NCBI RefSeq assembly: GCF_001310085.1
Contig: NZ_CP012643.1
Location: 775,001 to 839,000, forward strand
Length of the DNA: 64,000 nucleotides
Origin: Rufibacter tibetensis
Lineage (GTDB): Bacteria; Bacteroidota; Bacteroidia; Cytophagales; Hymenobacteraceae
Reading direction: 5' to 3'
Position numbers and translations under genes: made by a program. Every line of letters begins with the position of its first letter. Position 1 is the first letter of the stretch. Shown here piece after piece: positions 10,057 to 18,391 of this stretch. Below the pieces are notes generated by a model that was not told the origin of the DNA, did not search any database, and worked only from the letters and a program-made list of their open reading frames with translations.

Positions 10057-10569
10057 TCAAAGAGAGATGGTCTGCTGCGTTTCGCCGGGGCGGCAGAGAA
10101 CAGAGCGTTTTTTACCAGCTACTTCCAGGTTCAGGATATTGGTCTGGTCTGCAAAGACCTCCGTAAGTAGTGCATTTTGTACCCACACCTGCCCTGCAGG
10201 AGCTTTTCCGGCCGGAATTTCCAGGTACAGCCAAATAGCATCTGCTTCTTCCTGGGCGCCAATAAATTTCTGAGTGGCCTTGGTTCCTTTCACCGCAGAA
10301 ATGGCTACGTGCGTTTGCAGGTACTCGGCCATTAGTTTATTTACCCGCTCAGACCGGTCCAGCCGGATGGTGGTTTTATGGCGGCGGCTCAAGGCCTCCT
10401 CCAGATCATCGGCAAACACCCGCACGGATAGTTCATAAGTCTGGTTTTTCGGGTTGTACTTGGCGTCTGTGATGCTGGTATGGAATTCATGTGCCCAAGC
10501 CCCTTGCGGCACTCCCATACACAGCACTAGTATAAGTCCTAGCATGGCGCCAACTGCTCTCTTTTTCAT
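10057..10569 (-). CDS. DUF6702 family secreted protein
   Basis: The 170-residue protein from ATG 10567-10569 has a signal peptide (MKKRAVGAMLGLILVLCMG, cleavage after AWA) and then HEFHTSITDAKYNPKNQTYE. The early His pair and the following E-x-S-V-R-V-F-A-D-D-L-E strand are what I associate with DUF6702, a Bacteroidota family of unknown function with a likely periplasmic location. The frame stays open upstream to 10707, but that extension contains the terminator hairpin of rseP and overlaps the rseP end, so the longer start is rejected. It probably has its own promoter, though read-through from rseP is possible. Confidence 0.75.
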   Translation of the reverse strand: MKKRAVGAMLGLILVLCMGVPQGAWAHEFHTSITDAKYNPKNQTYELSVRVFADDLEEALSRRHKTTIRLDRSERVNKLMAEYLQTHVAISAVKGTKATQKFIGAQEEADAIWLYLEIPAGKAPAGQVWVQNALLTEVFADQTNILNLEVAGKKRSVLCRPGETQQTISL

Positions 10570-10598
10570 CGTTTTTTCTCTTCTCCCCAATAAACAGC

Positions 10599-10625
10599 GA
10601 AAGACGCAATATTCTTGCGTCTTTC
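10599..10625 (-). terminator. hairpin after rseP
   Basis: GAAAGACGCAA (10599-10609) and TTGCGTCTTTC (10615-10625) form an 11-bp perfect stem with a 5-nt loop, 42 bp after the rseP stop on the minus strand and 30 bp before the DUF6702 start. The T tract is weak, so termination may be partial. Confidence 0.6.
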
Positions 10626-10666
10626 CTGGCAAATTTTTATCAACAAACCCGTTCGGGCTTTTGTAA

Positions 10667-11980
10667 CTAGTTGAACAACAATTTAAAGAAGTCATTGAAG
10701 ATGGCAAAACCCATTAAGCCCAATAACAGAACCATGCCTACTTTCTGGGCATTCTCCAGGAACTTGTCTGATGGTTTACGGCCTGAGATGATCTCATAAG
10801 TCAGGAACATCACGTGTCCACCATCCAGCGCTGGAATGGGTAGGAAGTTCATGAAAGCCAACACCATGGAAAGCATGGCTGTAATGGCCCAGAAGTTGAT
10901 CCATGAGAAGTTACCGCCAAAGATCTGCGCAATACCTATAGGGCCACTCAACGCTTTAGAAGGAGAAACTTCTGCCCTAAAGATCTTCGCGAAGCCTTTG
11001 ATGTTGGTAGTGATGACAGAAAAAGCCTTTTCAGCGCCTTCAGGGATTGCTTCTACCAAACTGTATTCGCGGGTGGCGCGGGGCAACAACAATTTAGGGT
11101 AAAAGCCGATGGTACCATCTTCATCTACTTTGGTTTTCAAGGTTACTGGCTTACCGCCCCGGTCTACCTGTAAGGCTATTTCCTTGCCTTTATTGGCCTG
11201 CAAGGTTTTCTGAAAATCATGGAAAAACTGAACGGGTTGGTTTCCTACCTGGGTAATACGGTCACCAGGCTGAAGACCAGCTGCCGAGGCGGGGCTTTTT
11301 GCTTTCACAGCTTCCACGGCAAAAGGCTCACGAGCCATGATGAAACCCACTTTATCGCCGTCGGCTAGTTTGTCAATCAGGTTAGTTGGTACGGGCACCT
11401 GCAATTGTTGGCCGTTACGCTCTACAGTGTAAGAACCGTTCTTCCCTAGCAAAACATCCGGACTATACACGTCCTGGAACTCCACCAATGGCTTCCCGTT
11501 GACGGCTACAATCTTGTCACCGTCGCGCAGGCCCATTTGTTCGCCTACCTCATTGGTTTCAATGCCGTATTGCACATCTTTCGCCAACAGGTAGCTTTCG
11601 CCATACAGGTAAGTAAGAGCTGCAAAGATGATGATACCGGTGATCACGTTGAAAATGATTCCGCCCATCATCACAATCAGGCGTTGCCAGGCTGGTTTGG
11701 CCCGGAACTCCCAGGGCTCTGGTTCCTGGTTCAAAGTGGCGGTGTCCAGAGACTCGTCAATCATGCCGGAAATCTTCACAAATCCGCCCAGCGGAATCAT
11801 GCCAATCATGTACTCGGTCTCTCCTACTTGTTTGCTCACCAGTTTGGGCGGAAACCCGATGGCGTATTTCTCTACGCGCATTCCAAACCATTTGGCCGTG
11901 AGCATGTGGCCTAACTCATGTATTCCTACTAAGATGGTCAGGCCCAGAATCAACTGGCCGGCCATTACTAATGCTTCCAT
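10667..11980 (-). CDS. rseP: RIP metalloprotease RseP (site-2 protease)
   Basis: Inner-membrane zinc protease that cleaves transmembrane substrates, classically anti-sigma factors, and clears signal peptides. The 437-residue protein has the HELGH zinc motif at residues 21-25 in the first membrane helix, two PDZ-like regions (about 130-290, with VGEQMGLRDGDKIVAVNG and AAGLQPGDRITQVG), and the second active-site motif LDGGH in a later helix, near residue 390. The final helices and FNDFFKLLFN end match the family. It lies 81 bp downstream of dxr in the same direction, a common bacterial pairing, and the two are likely one operon. Confidence 0.95.
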   Translation of the reverse strand: MEALVMAGQLILGLTILVGIHELGHMLTAKWFGMRVEKYAIGFPPKLVSKQVGETEYMIGMIPLGGFVKISGMIDESLDTATLNQEPEPWEFRAKPAWQRLIVMMGGIIFNVITGIIIFAALTYLYGESYLLAKDVQYGIETNEVGEQMGLRDGDKIVAVNGKPLVEFQDVYSPDVLLGKNGSYTVERNGQQLQVPVPTNLIDKLADGDKVGFIMAREPFAVEAVKAKSPASAAGLQPGDRITQVGNQPVQFFHDFQKTLQANKGKEIALQVDRGGKPVTLKTKVDEDGTIGFYPKLLLPRATREYSLVEAIPEGAEKAFSVITTNIKGFAKIFRAEVSPSKALSGPIGIAQIFGGNFSWINFWAITAMLSMVLAFMNFLPIPALDGGHVMFLTYEIISGRKPSDKFLENAQKVGMVLLLGLMGFAIFNDFFKLLFN

Positions 11981-12061
11981 CTACTATGTTTATAAAGTCT
12001 CAACAGAGGTCATCTCAAGAGCTGCCTCTGTTACCAATTGGTCGTATGTGTTGGGTAAAGA

Positions 12062-13216
12062 TTACGCCTGCATCAAGCTTAATGCGATCTGACGTGCCTC
12101 GCGATCGGTTTGCACAAAGTCATCCAAAGAAGGCTCGGCAATATACGCAACTTTAGCGAGACAGTCAGAAATGAGGTCAGACATCTCCAGAAAGCCCACC
12201 TCGTCACGTAAGAACGCAGCTACCGCTACTTCGTTGGCCGCATTGAGAACGCACGGGGCATTTCCGCCTTTTTCCATGGCTTCGAACGCCAAACCTAAAT
12301 TGCGGAATGTCTCTAAATCTGGTTTCTCAAAAGTGAGTTGCGGATAATTCAGGAAGTTAAAGCGTGGGTAATCAGATTTAAGGCGGTGTGGATAGTTCAA
12401 GGCATACTGAATGGGCAGTTTCATGTCTGGCAGTCCCATCTGAGCCTTAATAGAACCGTCCTCAAACTGAACGAGCGAGTGCACAATAGATTGTGGGTGC
12501 ACCACTACTTCAATCTGGTCGTTCCGCAGCCCGAACAGCCATTTCGCCTCAATCACTTCCAGGCCCTTGTTCATGAGCGAAGCCGAATCAATGGTGATTT
12601 TGGCGCCCATCTCCCAGTTGGGGTGCTTCAATGCTTGGGCTTTGGTTACGGTTTGCAGAAAATGCCGGTCTTTCCCCCGGAACGGTCCACCAGAGGCTGT
12701 TAAAATGATTTTCTCAATAGGGTTATGAAACTCGCCGGTCAAGCACTGGAAAATAGCGCTGTGCTCTGAGTCTACCGGATAGATGTTCACGCCTTTTTCC
12801 CGGGCCAGTTGGGTGATCAGCTGCCCTGCCACCACCAAGGTTTCTTTGTTGGCTAACGCAATGGTTTTGCCTGCCTCAATGGCTTTAATAGTGGGCTGCA
12901 AGCCGGCATAGCCTACCATAGCCGTGAGCACAATGTCCACGGTATCCATCTGCACCACGCCATTGACCGCGTTCATGCCCGCATATACTTTAATAGGATG
13001 GACTTCCAGCGCATCGTGCACCTGCTCGTACAAGTCTTCCTTGGTAATAACAACGGCATTCGGTTGAAAGGCAATGGCTTGGGCAATTAACAGATCAGCG
13101 TTGGAATGAGCCGTGAGCACCTCCACTTCAAATGCCTGAGGCTGTCCTTGAATCACTTCCAACGCCTGCGTTCCAATGGAGCCTGTGGAGCCGAGAATGG
13201 CTACTCGTTTCTTCAT
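12062..13216 (-). CDS. dxr: 1-deoxy-D-xylulose-5-phosphate reductoisomerase
   Basis: Converts DXP to MEP with NADPH, the committed step of the MEP isoprenoid pathway, in the cytosol. The 384 residues show the NADPH loop GSTGSIGTQ (residues 9-17), the NKETLVVAG motif, the metal and substrate site VDSEHSAIFQ, the flexible loop TASGGPFR, and NKGLEVIEAKWLFG. Length is normal. It is followed by rseP. A candidate -7 element lies 35 bp upstream of the start. Confidence 0.97.
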   Translation of the reverse strand: MKKRVAILGSTGSIGTQALEVIQGQPQAFEVEVLTAHSNADLLIAQAIAFQPNAVVITKEDLYEQVHDALEVHPIKVYAGMNAVNGVVQMDTVDIVLTAMVGYAGLQPTIKAIEAGKTIALANKETLVVAGQLITQLAREKGVNIYPVDSEHSAIFQCLTGEFHNPIEKIILTASGGPFRGKDRHFLQTVTKAQALKHPNWEMGAKITIDSASLMNKGLEVIEAKWLFGLRNDQIEVVVHPQSIVHSLVQFEDGSIKAQMGLPDMKLPIQYALNYPHRLKSDYPRFNFLNYPQLTFEKPDLETFRNLGLAFEAMEKGGNAPCVLNAANEVAVAAFLRDEVGFLEMSDLISDCLAKVAYIAEPSLDDFVQTDREARQIALSLMQA

Positions 13217-13250
13217 GTAGTAAAATCAATCCCCTTTTAGGGCAGTTTTG

Positions 13251-13258
13251 CAAAATTA
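13251..13258 (-). promoter_or_regulatory. candidate -7 element of dxr (TAATTTTG)
   Basis: CAAAATTA on the plus strand is TAATTTTG on the minus strand, a match to TAnnTTTG located 35 bp upstream of the dxr ATG. No -33 TTG is evident. Confidence 0.45.
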
Positions 13259-13315
13259 AGGTAAAAACAGGAGTTTGTTTCTAGTGTAACCCGCCCACCT
13301 TCCAATTGTTACCTT

Positions 13316-14818
13316 TTACACCGCCTTCAAAACTTCCAACAGCCCATCAGCCAGGGTGCGGTCATTGCTCAGGCGGGGCACTTTGTTCTGGCCACCCAAT
13401 TTGCCCTGGCGTTTCATGTACTGTTGGAAAGCATTGGGGGGCAATGCCGTTACCTTCAGGTTAGTCAGGATGTTGCCCGAGATTAGGTCATCATAATAGG
13501 TGTTCCGTTTGCGCAAGTGCCAGTTCAAGACTTTGGCAAACCTTTCTGCGTCATGCGGCGGCGAGTCAAAAGCGATGAGCCACTCATGGTAAGAGGCCCC
13601 TTCGCCCTGGTCTACGTAGGGAGCCACGGTAAATTCAGTTACCGCCACTTCAGGAAACTCCTGCATAGCATCGTGCAGGGCACCTTCCACCTCCTCGCCT
13701 ATCACGTGTTCACCAAAGGCGGAAATAAAATGCTTTAACCGGCCACTCACCACCAGTTTGTGGGGGAACAACGACGTGAACTTTACGGTGTCTCCAATGG
13801 AATAGCCCCATAAACCGGCGTTGCTGTTGATGATGAGGGCGTAATTAACCCCGGCCTTCACCTCGGCCAGCGTAAGACGGCGTGGGTTGGGTTGGTGAAA
13901 CTCCTCGGCGGGAATAAACTCGTAAAAAATACCGCTGTTGGCGAGCAGTAGCAAACCAGGGTCGTCCTGCTCGTTTTGAAACGCAATGAAGCCTTCTGAA
14001 GCCGGAAATGTTTCTATGGAATCAATTTTACGGCCAATGCTTTCAAACAACTTAGTTTTATAAGGGGCAAAGTTCACGCCACCGTACACAAATAATTGAA
14101 AGTCAGGGAAAATGTCTTTGATCTGCTTTCCGGTGCGGGACATGATTTTATCAAAATACATCTGCACCCACGGCGGAATACCTGAGATAAGCGTCATGCG
14201 CTGGTCAATGGTTTCATTCACAATGGCATCCAGCTTGGTTTCCCAGTCTTCAATGCAGTTGGTGGTAAAGCTCGGCAATTGGTTTGTGCGCAGATACCCC
14301 GGCACGTGGTGGTTCACAATGCCAGACAACCGCCCAGTGTTTATACCAGCTACTTGCTCCAGCACCGGGCTCCCGCTCAGGAAAATCAATTTCCCGTCCA
14401 GGAACTGGGACCGGCCTGTTTCATGAATGTAGTTGAGCAGAGCGTTTTTAGCCCCGTTCATATGGTTGGAAATAGAATCTGTGGTGATGGGAATGTACTT
14501 GGTGCCCGAGGTTGTACCTGAGGTTTTGGCAAAGTACAGCGGCAGCCCCGGCCAGACCACATCGCGTTCGCCATTCTTAAGCCGGTCAAAGTACGGGCGA
14601 AGGGCCTCATAATCACGCACAGGTACTGCCTGGGCAAAATCCTTTGGCGTCTGAATGTCCTTGAAGTAATGGTCTTTCCCGAAAGCTGTATGAGTGCCTG
14701 TCCGGATAATTGACTCAAACACCTGCTGTTGCGCTTGCCCGGGCTGATTCATCCAGCTTTGCTGTTGGGCAACCACCCAAGAGGCCATTGGTTTACTCAA
14801 GAACGCCTTTATACCCAT
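13316..14818 (-). CDS. GH3 auxin-responsive promoter family protein (acyl-adenylate amidosynthetase fold)
   Basis: The 500-residue protein belongs to the GH3 family of ANL-superfamily acyl-adenylating enzymes; plant members conjugate amino acids to hormones, while bacterial members mostly lack known substrates. Visible motifs are the ATP-binding loop TSGTTSGTKYIPIT (about residues 95-110), the YGGVNFAPY segment, the TFPASEGFIAFQ stretch and YSIGDTVKFTS with the ribose-binding Asp. A C-terminal domain starts near VSGRLKHFISAFGEHV. Length is normal for the bacterial group. It is a single transcription unit with no biosynthetic neighbours that would indicate a substrate. Confidence 0.9.
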   Translation of the reverse strand: MGIKAFLSKPMASWVVAQQQSWMNQPGQAQQQVFESIIRTGTHTAFGKDHYFKDIQTPKDFAQAVPVRDYEALRPYFDRLKNGERDVVWPGLPLYFAKTSGTTSGTKYIPITTDSISNHMNGAKNALLNYIHETGRSQFLDGKLIFLSGSPVLEQVAGINTGRLSGIVNHHVPGYLRTNQLPSFTTNCIEDWETKLDAIVNETIDQRMTLISGIPPWVQMYFDKIMSRTGKQIKDIFPDFQLFVYGGVNFAPYKTKLFESIGRKIDSIETFPASEGFIAFQNEQDDPGLLLLANSGIFYEFIPAEEFHQPNPRRLTLAEVKAGVNYALIINSNAGLWGYSIGDTVKFTSLFPHKLVVSGRLKHFISAFGEHVIGEEVEGALHDAMQEFPEVAVTEFTVAPYVDQGEGASYHEWLIAFDSPPHDAERFAKVLNWHLRKRNTYYDDLISGNILTNLKVTALPPNAFQQYMKRQGKLGGQNKVPRLSNDRTLADGLLEVLKAV

Positions 14819-15089
14819 ATAGATCCTTTTCCTGTGAGAAACACCCCTTGAAACATAGCAGAGACTGACGCCACTGCATGTTTCCGGATGAAGTTGAGTA
14901 AATATAGCAATCTTCTTGAAGTTCCTTTTAGTGAGTACCCGTGCAGGGCTTTGGGTGCCTATTTTAGAAACTGAACAATAACAGGAAACGCCTTAAATTT
15001 TATGAAAAATTAAATAAGCAATTTAACAAAACCTTGTTTACTTAACCTTGTTACAGAATACAAACCATTCTAACTAACTACATCAACTT

Positions 15090-15617
15090 ATGAGAAAGTT
15101 ACTCTACGTTTTCCCAGCATTGGCCATGTCTCTTTTCTTAACCGGTTGCGAGACAGACCTGGTTGAACCTCAAATTACTGAAGCAGTAAGTAGCTCTGAT
15201 GCAAAGCAGTCCAGAACGTACATTGCGCACCTTAGCCCGGAAAATGAAGTATCTGCCACGCCCATCATGAGCAATGCGAACGGACAAATTATCTTAAAGC
15301 TGAGCAAAGACGGCACTGAGTTATCTTATAAGTTAATTGCCGCCAACTTAACCTCCCCGCGGGTTGGACAACACCTGCACCTGGGAGCCGCTGGCGTAAA
15401 TGGCCCCGTTTTGGTTAGCTTAATGAGCACGGCTGAGCCTACCGCTAACGGCGTGATTGCAGAAGGGATTATTACCAATGGCTCTTTGAGGCAGATAATT
15501 CCAGGGCAAGTATTAACCTTAGCCTATTTAATACAACAGATTGAGGCTGGAAACATTTACACAAACGTGCATACCACCATGTACACTGGTGGAGAAATCA
15601 GAGGCCAGGTTAAATAA
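15090..15617 (+). CDS. CHRD domain-containing lipoprotein
   Basis: The 175-residue product has a lipoprotein signal (MRKLLYVFPALAMSLFLTGC, Cys 20), then one CHRD domain (about residues 43-175). The domain shows the hallmark YIAHLSPENEV start, a GQIILKLSKDGTELSYKL strand pair, a VGQHLHLGAAGVNGPVLV motif, and the closing YTNVHTTMYTGGEIRGQV. CHRD is an extracellular beta-sandwich domain known from chordin; its bacterial role is unknown. It is monocistronic. The upstream region holds two TTAACCTTG-like repeats rather than a perfect TAnnTTTG. Confidence 0.88.
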   Translation: MRKLLYVFPALAMSLFLTGCETDLVEPQITEAVSSSDAKQSRTYIAHLSPENEVSATPIMSNANGQIILKLSKDGTELSYKLIAANLTSPRVGQHLHLGAAGVNGPVLVSLMSTAEPTANGVIAEGIITNGSLRQIIPGQVLTLAYLIQQIEAGNIYTNVHTTMYTGGEIRGQVK

Positions 15618-15731
15618 CCCATGCTGACATGATTATCATCAGATAAGGTTTGCCAGCACTTCAGGTTTATTCTGGATACTTATTTTCTGAGCTTATACCG
15701 CATTTTGTACCGTGACATAGCTTTTGAAAGA

Positions 15732-15769
15732 CAAGCCCATGTAATGTCCCTTCGGCGTACATGGGCTTG
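15732..15769. terminator. 12-bp stem-loop between CHRD and osmC genes
   Basis: CAAGCCCATGTA (15732-15743) pairs with TACATGGGCTTG (15758-15769) around a loop containing TTCG. It is 115 bp after the CHRD stop and lacks a T tract, so its role as a terminator is uncertain. Confidence 0.4.
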
Positions 15770-15913
15770 CCTGTGCTTGTCTCTTCAGCAGGGGCGGTCT
15801 GTGGAGAATGCCTGCCGGGCTATCTTGACAGGTATTCTCTTGTTCCAGATTACAAAAACCAAATAGAGTGTATTGCAGTATTTCTAAGAACACAAAACCA
15901 AACACATAACACT

Positions 15914-16348
15914 ATGGCAAATAACACAGGAACAGGCGTATGGCAAGGCGGCCTGAAAGACGGCAAAGGAACCGTATCTACCCAAAGTGGCACCTTAGAC
16001 GCCCGCTACTCCTTCGGAACCCGTTTTGAAGAGGATGTCACCGGCACAAACCCAGAGGAACTGGTGGGTGCCGCCCATGCTGGTTGCTTCTCCATGTTTT
16101 TAAGCAGTCTTTTAGAAAACGCTGGTAAAAAGGCAACTTCAGTAAGAACCCAGGCTAAAGTTCATCTGGGACAGGAAAACGGACCGTTCATCAGAAAAAT
16201 TGATCTAACCACTGAGGTGGAGGCCCCAGGCCTGTCAAATGATGAACTACAGGAGTTAGCCCAGAAAGCAAAAGAAGGCTGCCCTATTTCCAAAGCACTG
16301 GCTTCTGTGCCTGAAATGACGCTTTCTGCTACCTTGAAAGGTGCCTAA
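15914..16348 (+). CDS. OsmC family protein (thiol peroxidase)
   Basis: Small cytosolic peroxidase expected to reduce organic hydroperoxides. The 144 residues from ATG 15914 (MANNTGTGVWQGGLKDGKG) carry the first redox Cys in VGAAHAGCFSMFLSS and the second in KEGCPISKALASVPEM. The Arg-containing YSFGTRFEED N-terminal segment is typical of the OsmC rather than the Ohr branch. The frame is open upstream to 15761, but that extension is not family-like. It is an isolated gene, close to two peroxiredoxin-related genes at 17-18 kb. Confidence 0.9.
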   Translation: MANNTGTGVWQGGLKDGKGTVSTQSGTLDARYSFGTRFEEDVTGTNPEELVGAAHAGCFSMFLSSLLENAGKKATSVRTQAKVHLGQENGPFIRKIDLTTEVEAPGLSNDELQELAQKAKEGCPISKALASVPEMTLSATLKGA

Positions 16349-16387
16349 TCCAAGGCCATGGTTTCAGGGCTAGTATCAAAATTTCAC

Positions 16388-16395
16388 TATCTTTG
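16388..16395 (+). promoter_or_regulatory. candidate -7 element (TATCTTTG)
   Basis: Matches TAnnTTTG and ends 17 bp before the ATG of the two-helix membrane protein gene, which implies a very short leader. Confidence 0.5.
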
Positions 16396-16412
16396 CCCAA
16401 TAACTTTATTGC

Positions 16413-16910
16413 ATGAGATCATTGGCTAGGGTTGGGTTGCGGCCATCACGTGACCACAAAATTTCCTTCGGGGTGCAGTTGGCACTGGTTGCGCTGTGGA
16501 TGACCTACAGTTTGTTCCTTATTTTCACGGAGCCCACCACTTCCACCAACGACCGCCACTTCATTCATTATGTGTTCCTGATTCTGGCTTTCGGGTACCT
16601 GCTGTTCATACTGGCGCAGAATACTTCCTTGTTTGGGAACCAGTCTTACCTGGAAATCACCCCAGCCTATGTAGTGGAAAAGCGCGGGCACTTCAAAAAG
16701 AAGACTGCCATTTACCTGCAAGATGTGACTGGCATCACCGTGAACAACTCCCTGGCTAAATTTGCCATGCGTGACGGCACTAAATGTCAGGTGAACCTGA
16801 AACTGATCAGCACCCGCAAAGGGCAACGCATCGCGAAAGAGAAACTTCAGGAAGTAGCCGATAAACACGGGATTGAAATCAAAGACTCCTCTGTTCCAAC
16901 CAGAAGATAG
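16413..16910 (+). CDS. two-helix membrane protein with PH-like cytosolic domain, unknown function
   Basis: The 165-residue product has a basic N-terminus and two hydrophobic helices (about residues 23-42 and 50-68), then a soluble region of about 90 residues. That region (YLEITPAYVVEKRGHFKKK onward) resembles the small PH-like domains fused to two-helix anchors in bacterial bPH proteins; this is inference from pattern. I cannot name a function. It is convergent with the peroxiredoxin gene, separated by a long hairpin. Confidence 0.7.
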   Translation: MRSLARVGLRPSRDHKISFGVQLALVALWMTYSLFLIFTEPTTSTNDRHFIHYVFLILAFGYLLFILAQNTSLFGNQSYLEITPAYVVEKRGHFKKKTAIYLQDVTGITVNNSLAKFAMRDGTKCQVNLKLISTRKGQRIAKEKLQEVADKHGIEIKDSSVPTRR

Positions 16911-16922
16911 ATTTGTTTCAGA

Positions 16923-16950
16923 GCTGGTTTTCAGAAACAAGGCATAAAAT
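16923..16950 (+). repeat. dispersed palindromic intergenic element, copy 2
   Basis: GCTGGTTTTCAGAAACAAGG followed by CATAAA; it overlaps the left arm of the adjacent hairpin. A degenerate but recognisable family member. Confidence 0.45.
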
Positions 16951-16997
16951 AGAAAGGGCCCTTCTGCAAAGAAGGGCCCTTTCTATTTTATGCCTTG
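16938..16997. terminator. 27-28 bp perfect hairpin, bidirectional terminator
   Basis: Arms 16938-16964 and 16971-16997 are exact reverse complements; a further T-A pair closes a GCAA tetraloop (GNRA type). It lies between the convergent membrane-protein and peroxiredoxin genes. Confidence 0.75.
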
Positions 16998-17003
16998 AAA
17001 AGA

Positions 17004-17642
17004 CTAGTCTAAATTTGGCTGCGGAGTAAGGCGCAGGTAAGGCTTGATCACTCTGTGGCCTTTCGGGAATTTGGCTTCTACTTCTTCTTGCTTTACAGAA
17101 GGCAGAATCACGCAATCCTGACCGTTTTCCCAGTTGGCTGGCGTAGCCACACTGTGGTTGGCGGTTAACTGCAAGGAATCAATCACACGAATGATCTCAG
17201 CGAAATTACGACCTGTAGAAGCAGGGTAAGTAAAAATCAATTTCACTTTCTTGTCTGGTCCGATAATAAACACAGAGCGCACAGTGAAGGTATCGCTGGC
17301 GTTAGGGTGAATCATGTCATACAGGTCAGACACTTTACGGTCTGCGTCAGCAATGATCGGGAAGTTAACGGTAGTATTCTGCGTTTCGTTGATGTCCTGA
17401 ATCCAGCCGTGGTGTGAATCAATTGGGTCTACGCTCAAAGCGGCCACTTTCACGTTACGACGGTCAAACTCTTCTTTGATGCGTGATACAGCACCAAGCT
17501 CAGTAGTACAAACCGGAGTATAGTCACGTGGGTGTGAAAACAGAACTGCCCAGCCATCGCCAATCCACTCATGGAAATTAATTGTGCCTTCAGATGTTTC
17601 TGCGGTGAAGTCAGGGGCGATATCGCCTAATCGTAATGCCAT
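17004..17642 (-). CDS. 1-Cys type peroxiredoxin (Prx6 family)
   Basis: Cytosolic thiol peroxidase that reduces hydrogen peroxide and alkyl hydroperoxides. The 212 residues start MALRLGDIAPDFTAETSEGTI and hold the peroxidatic Cys in HPRDYTPVCTTELG. The Prx6-type dimer extension has NFPIIADADRKVSDLYDM and a C-terminal arm ending TPQPNLD. A second Cys in QDCVILPSV sits where some bacterial Prx6 have one, so a 2-Cys mechanism is not excluded. The Rrf2 regulator gene lies 278 bp upstream in the same direction and could control it, which is inference. Confidence 0.93.
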   Translation of the reverse strand: MALRLGDIAPDFTAETSEGTINFHEWIGDGWAVLFSHPRDYTPVCTTELGAVSRIKEEFDRRNVKVAALSVDPIDSHHGWIQDINETQNTTVNFPIIADADRKVSDLYDMIHPNASDTFTVRSVFIIGPDKKVKLIFTYPASTGRNFAEIIRVIDSLQLTANHSVATPANWENGQDCVILPSVKQEEVEAKFPKGHRVIKPYLRLTPQPNLD

Positions 17643-17920
17643 TGTTTTGTTTCTTAGAAATGAAAGGTTATTTACTAGCCTTGTTTCTTCTACTTCTACC
17701 CTAGAGCAGAATTTTGAAACTCTCTTAGAGAATCTCTATAGAAGAAGTAGACAAATTAAGAGAGCAATTGCTGCAAATCCAACTAAAAGATTAATTTATT
17801 GTTAAAGTTCTAAGCTTTCTATTATTAGGTAAGAAATCTCTTTACCTGAATTCTAAAAGTAGAAATCAAAGGCAGTTTAAGATAGGTTTTCAAAAAACAT
17901 GCTTAAACTACTAAAGGAGA

Positions 17921-18370
17921 TTAGATTTGATTGGCTTCTTCCTCTACCACCAAAGCGGTCACTTTAGAGAAGTCAGCCAGGAAGGTAGTATCTAGAATAT
18001 CGCAAGTGGCGTCACGCACGCGTTTCATAAGCAGGCGAATTTCACAAGTAGCCTCATCTACGCACTCCTCACACTTACGGTAGTACAGATGACTAACGCA
18101 GTGAACCGGGGCCAACGGGCCATCCACCATCCTGATGACGTTGCCTACCGAAATCAGTGCAGGGTCCTTCACCAATGTGTAACCGCCGTTCTTGCCGCGG
18201 GTGCTTTGCACAATCTGCTGCACTTTCAGGTCTACCAGAATAGCCTCCAGGAACTTGCGCGGAATACGCTCAGCGGCGGCTATCTCAGAGATAAGTACCA
18301 GGCCGCGATCATGCTGCTTTGCTAAATACAGAAGCGCTTTGAGGGCGTACTTGGCTTTTTTTGAAATCAT
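17921..18370 (-). CDS. Rrf2 family transcriptional regulator (IscR-like, likely Fe-S sensing)
   Basis: Winged-helix DNA-binding regulator of 149 residues. The start MISKKAKYALKALLYLAKQ is a classic Rrf2 N-terminus; the wing follows with QSTRGKNGGYTL. The sensor region holds a cysteine group (HCVSHLYYRKCEECVDEATC, four Cys within 20 residues), consistent with an iron-sulfur cluster as in IscR, although the spacing differs from the IscR C-x5-C-x5-C. It lies between dnaA (21 bp upstream, same strand) and the peroxiredoxin gene, so peroxide or Fe-S stress control of the peroxiredoxin is a reasonable guess. No iscS or suf genes are nearby. Confidence 0.9.
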   Translation of the reverse strand: MISKKAKYALKALLYLAKQHDRGLVLISEIAAAERIPRKFLEAILVDLKVQQIVQSTRGKNGGYTLVKDPALISVGNVIRMVDGPLAPVHCVSHLYYRKCEECVDEATCEIRLLMKRVRDATCDILDTTFLADFSKVTALVVEEEANQI

Positions 18371-18391
18371 AGGGTAAGAGAAAACGTGTCT

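Noticed and set aside
10570..10707. Longer start for the DUF6702 gene
   Set aside because: The extension overlaps the end of rseP, includes its terminator hairpin, and displaces a clear signal peptide beginning at 10569.
15761..15913. N-terminal extension of the OsmC protein
   Set aside because: It overlaps a stem-loop and has no family features; OsmC homology begins near MANNTG.
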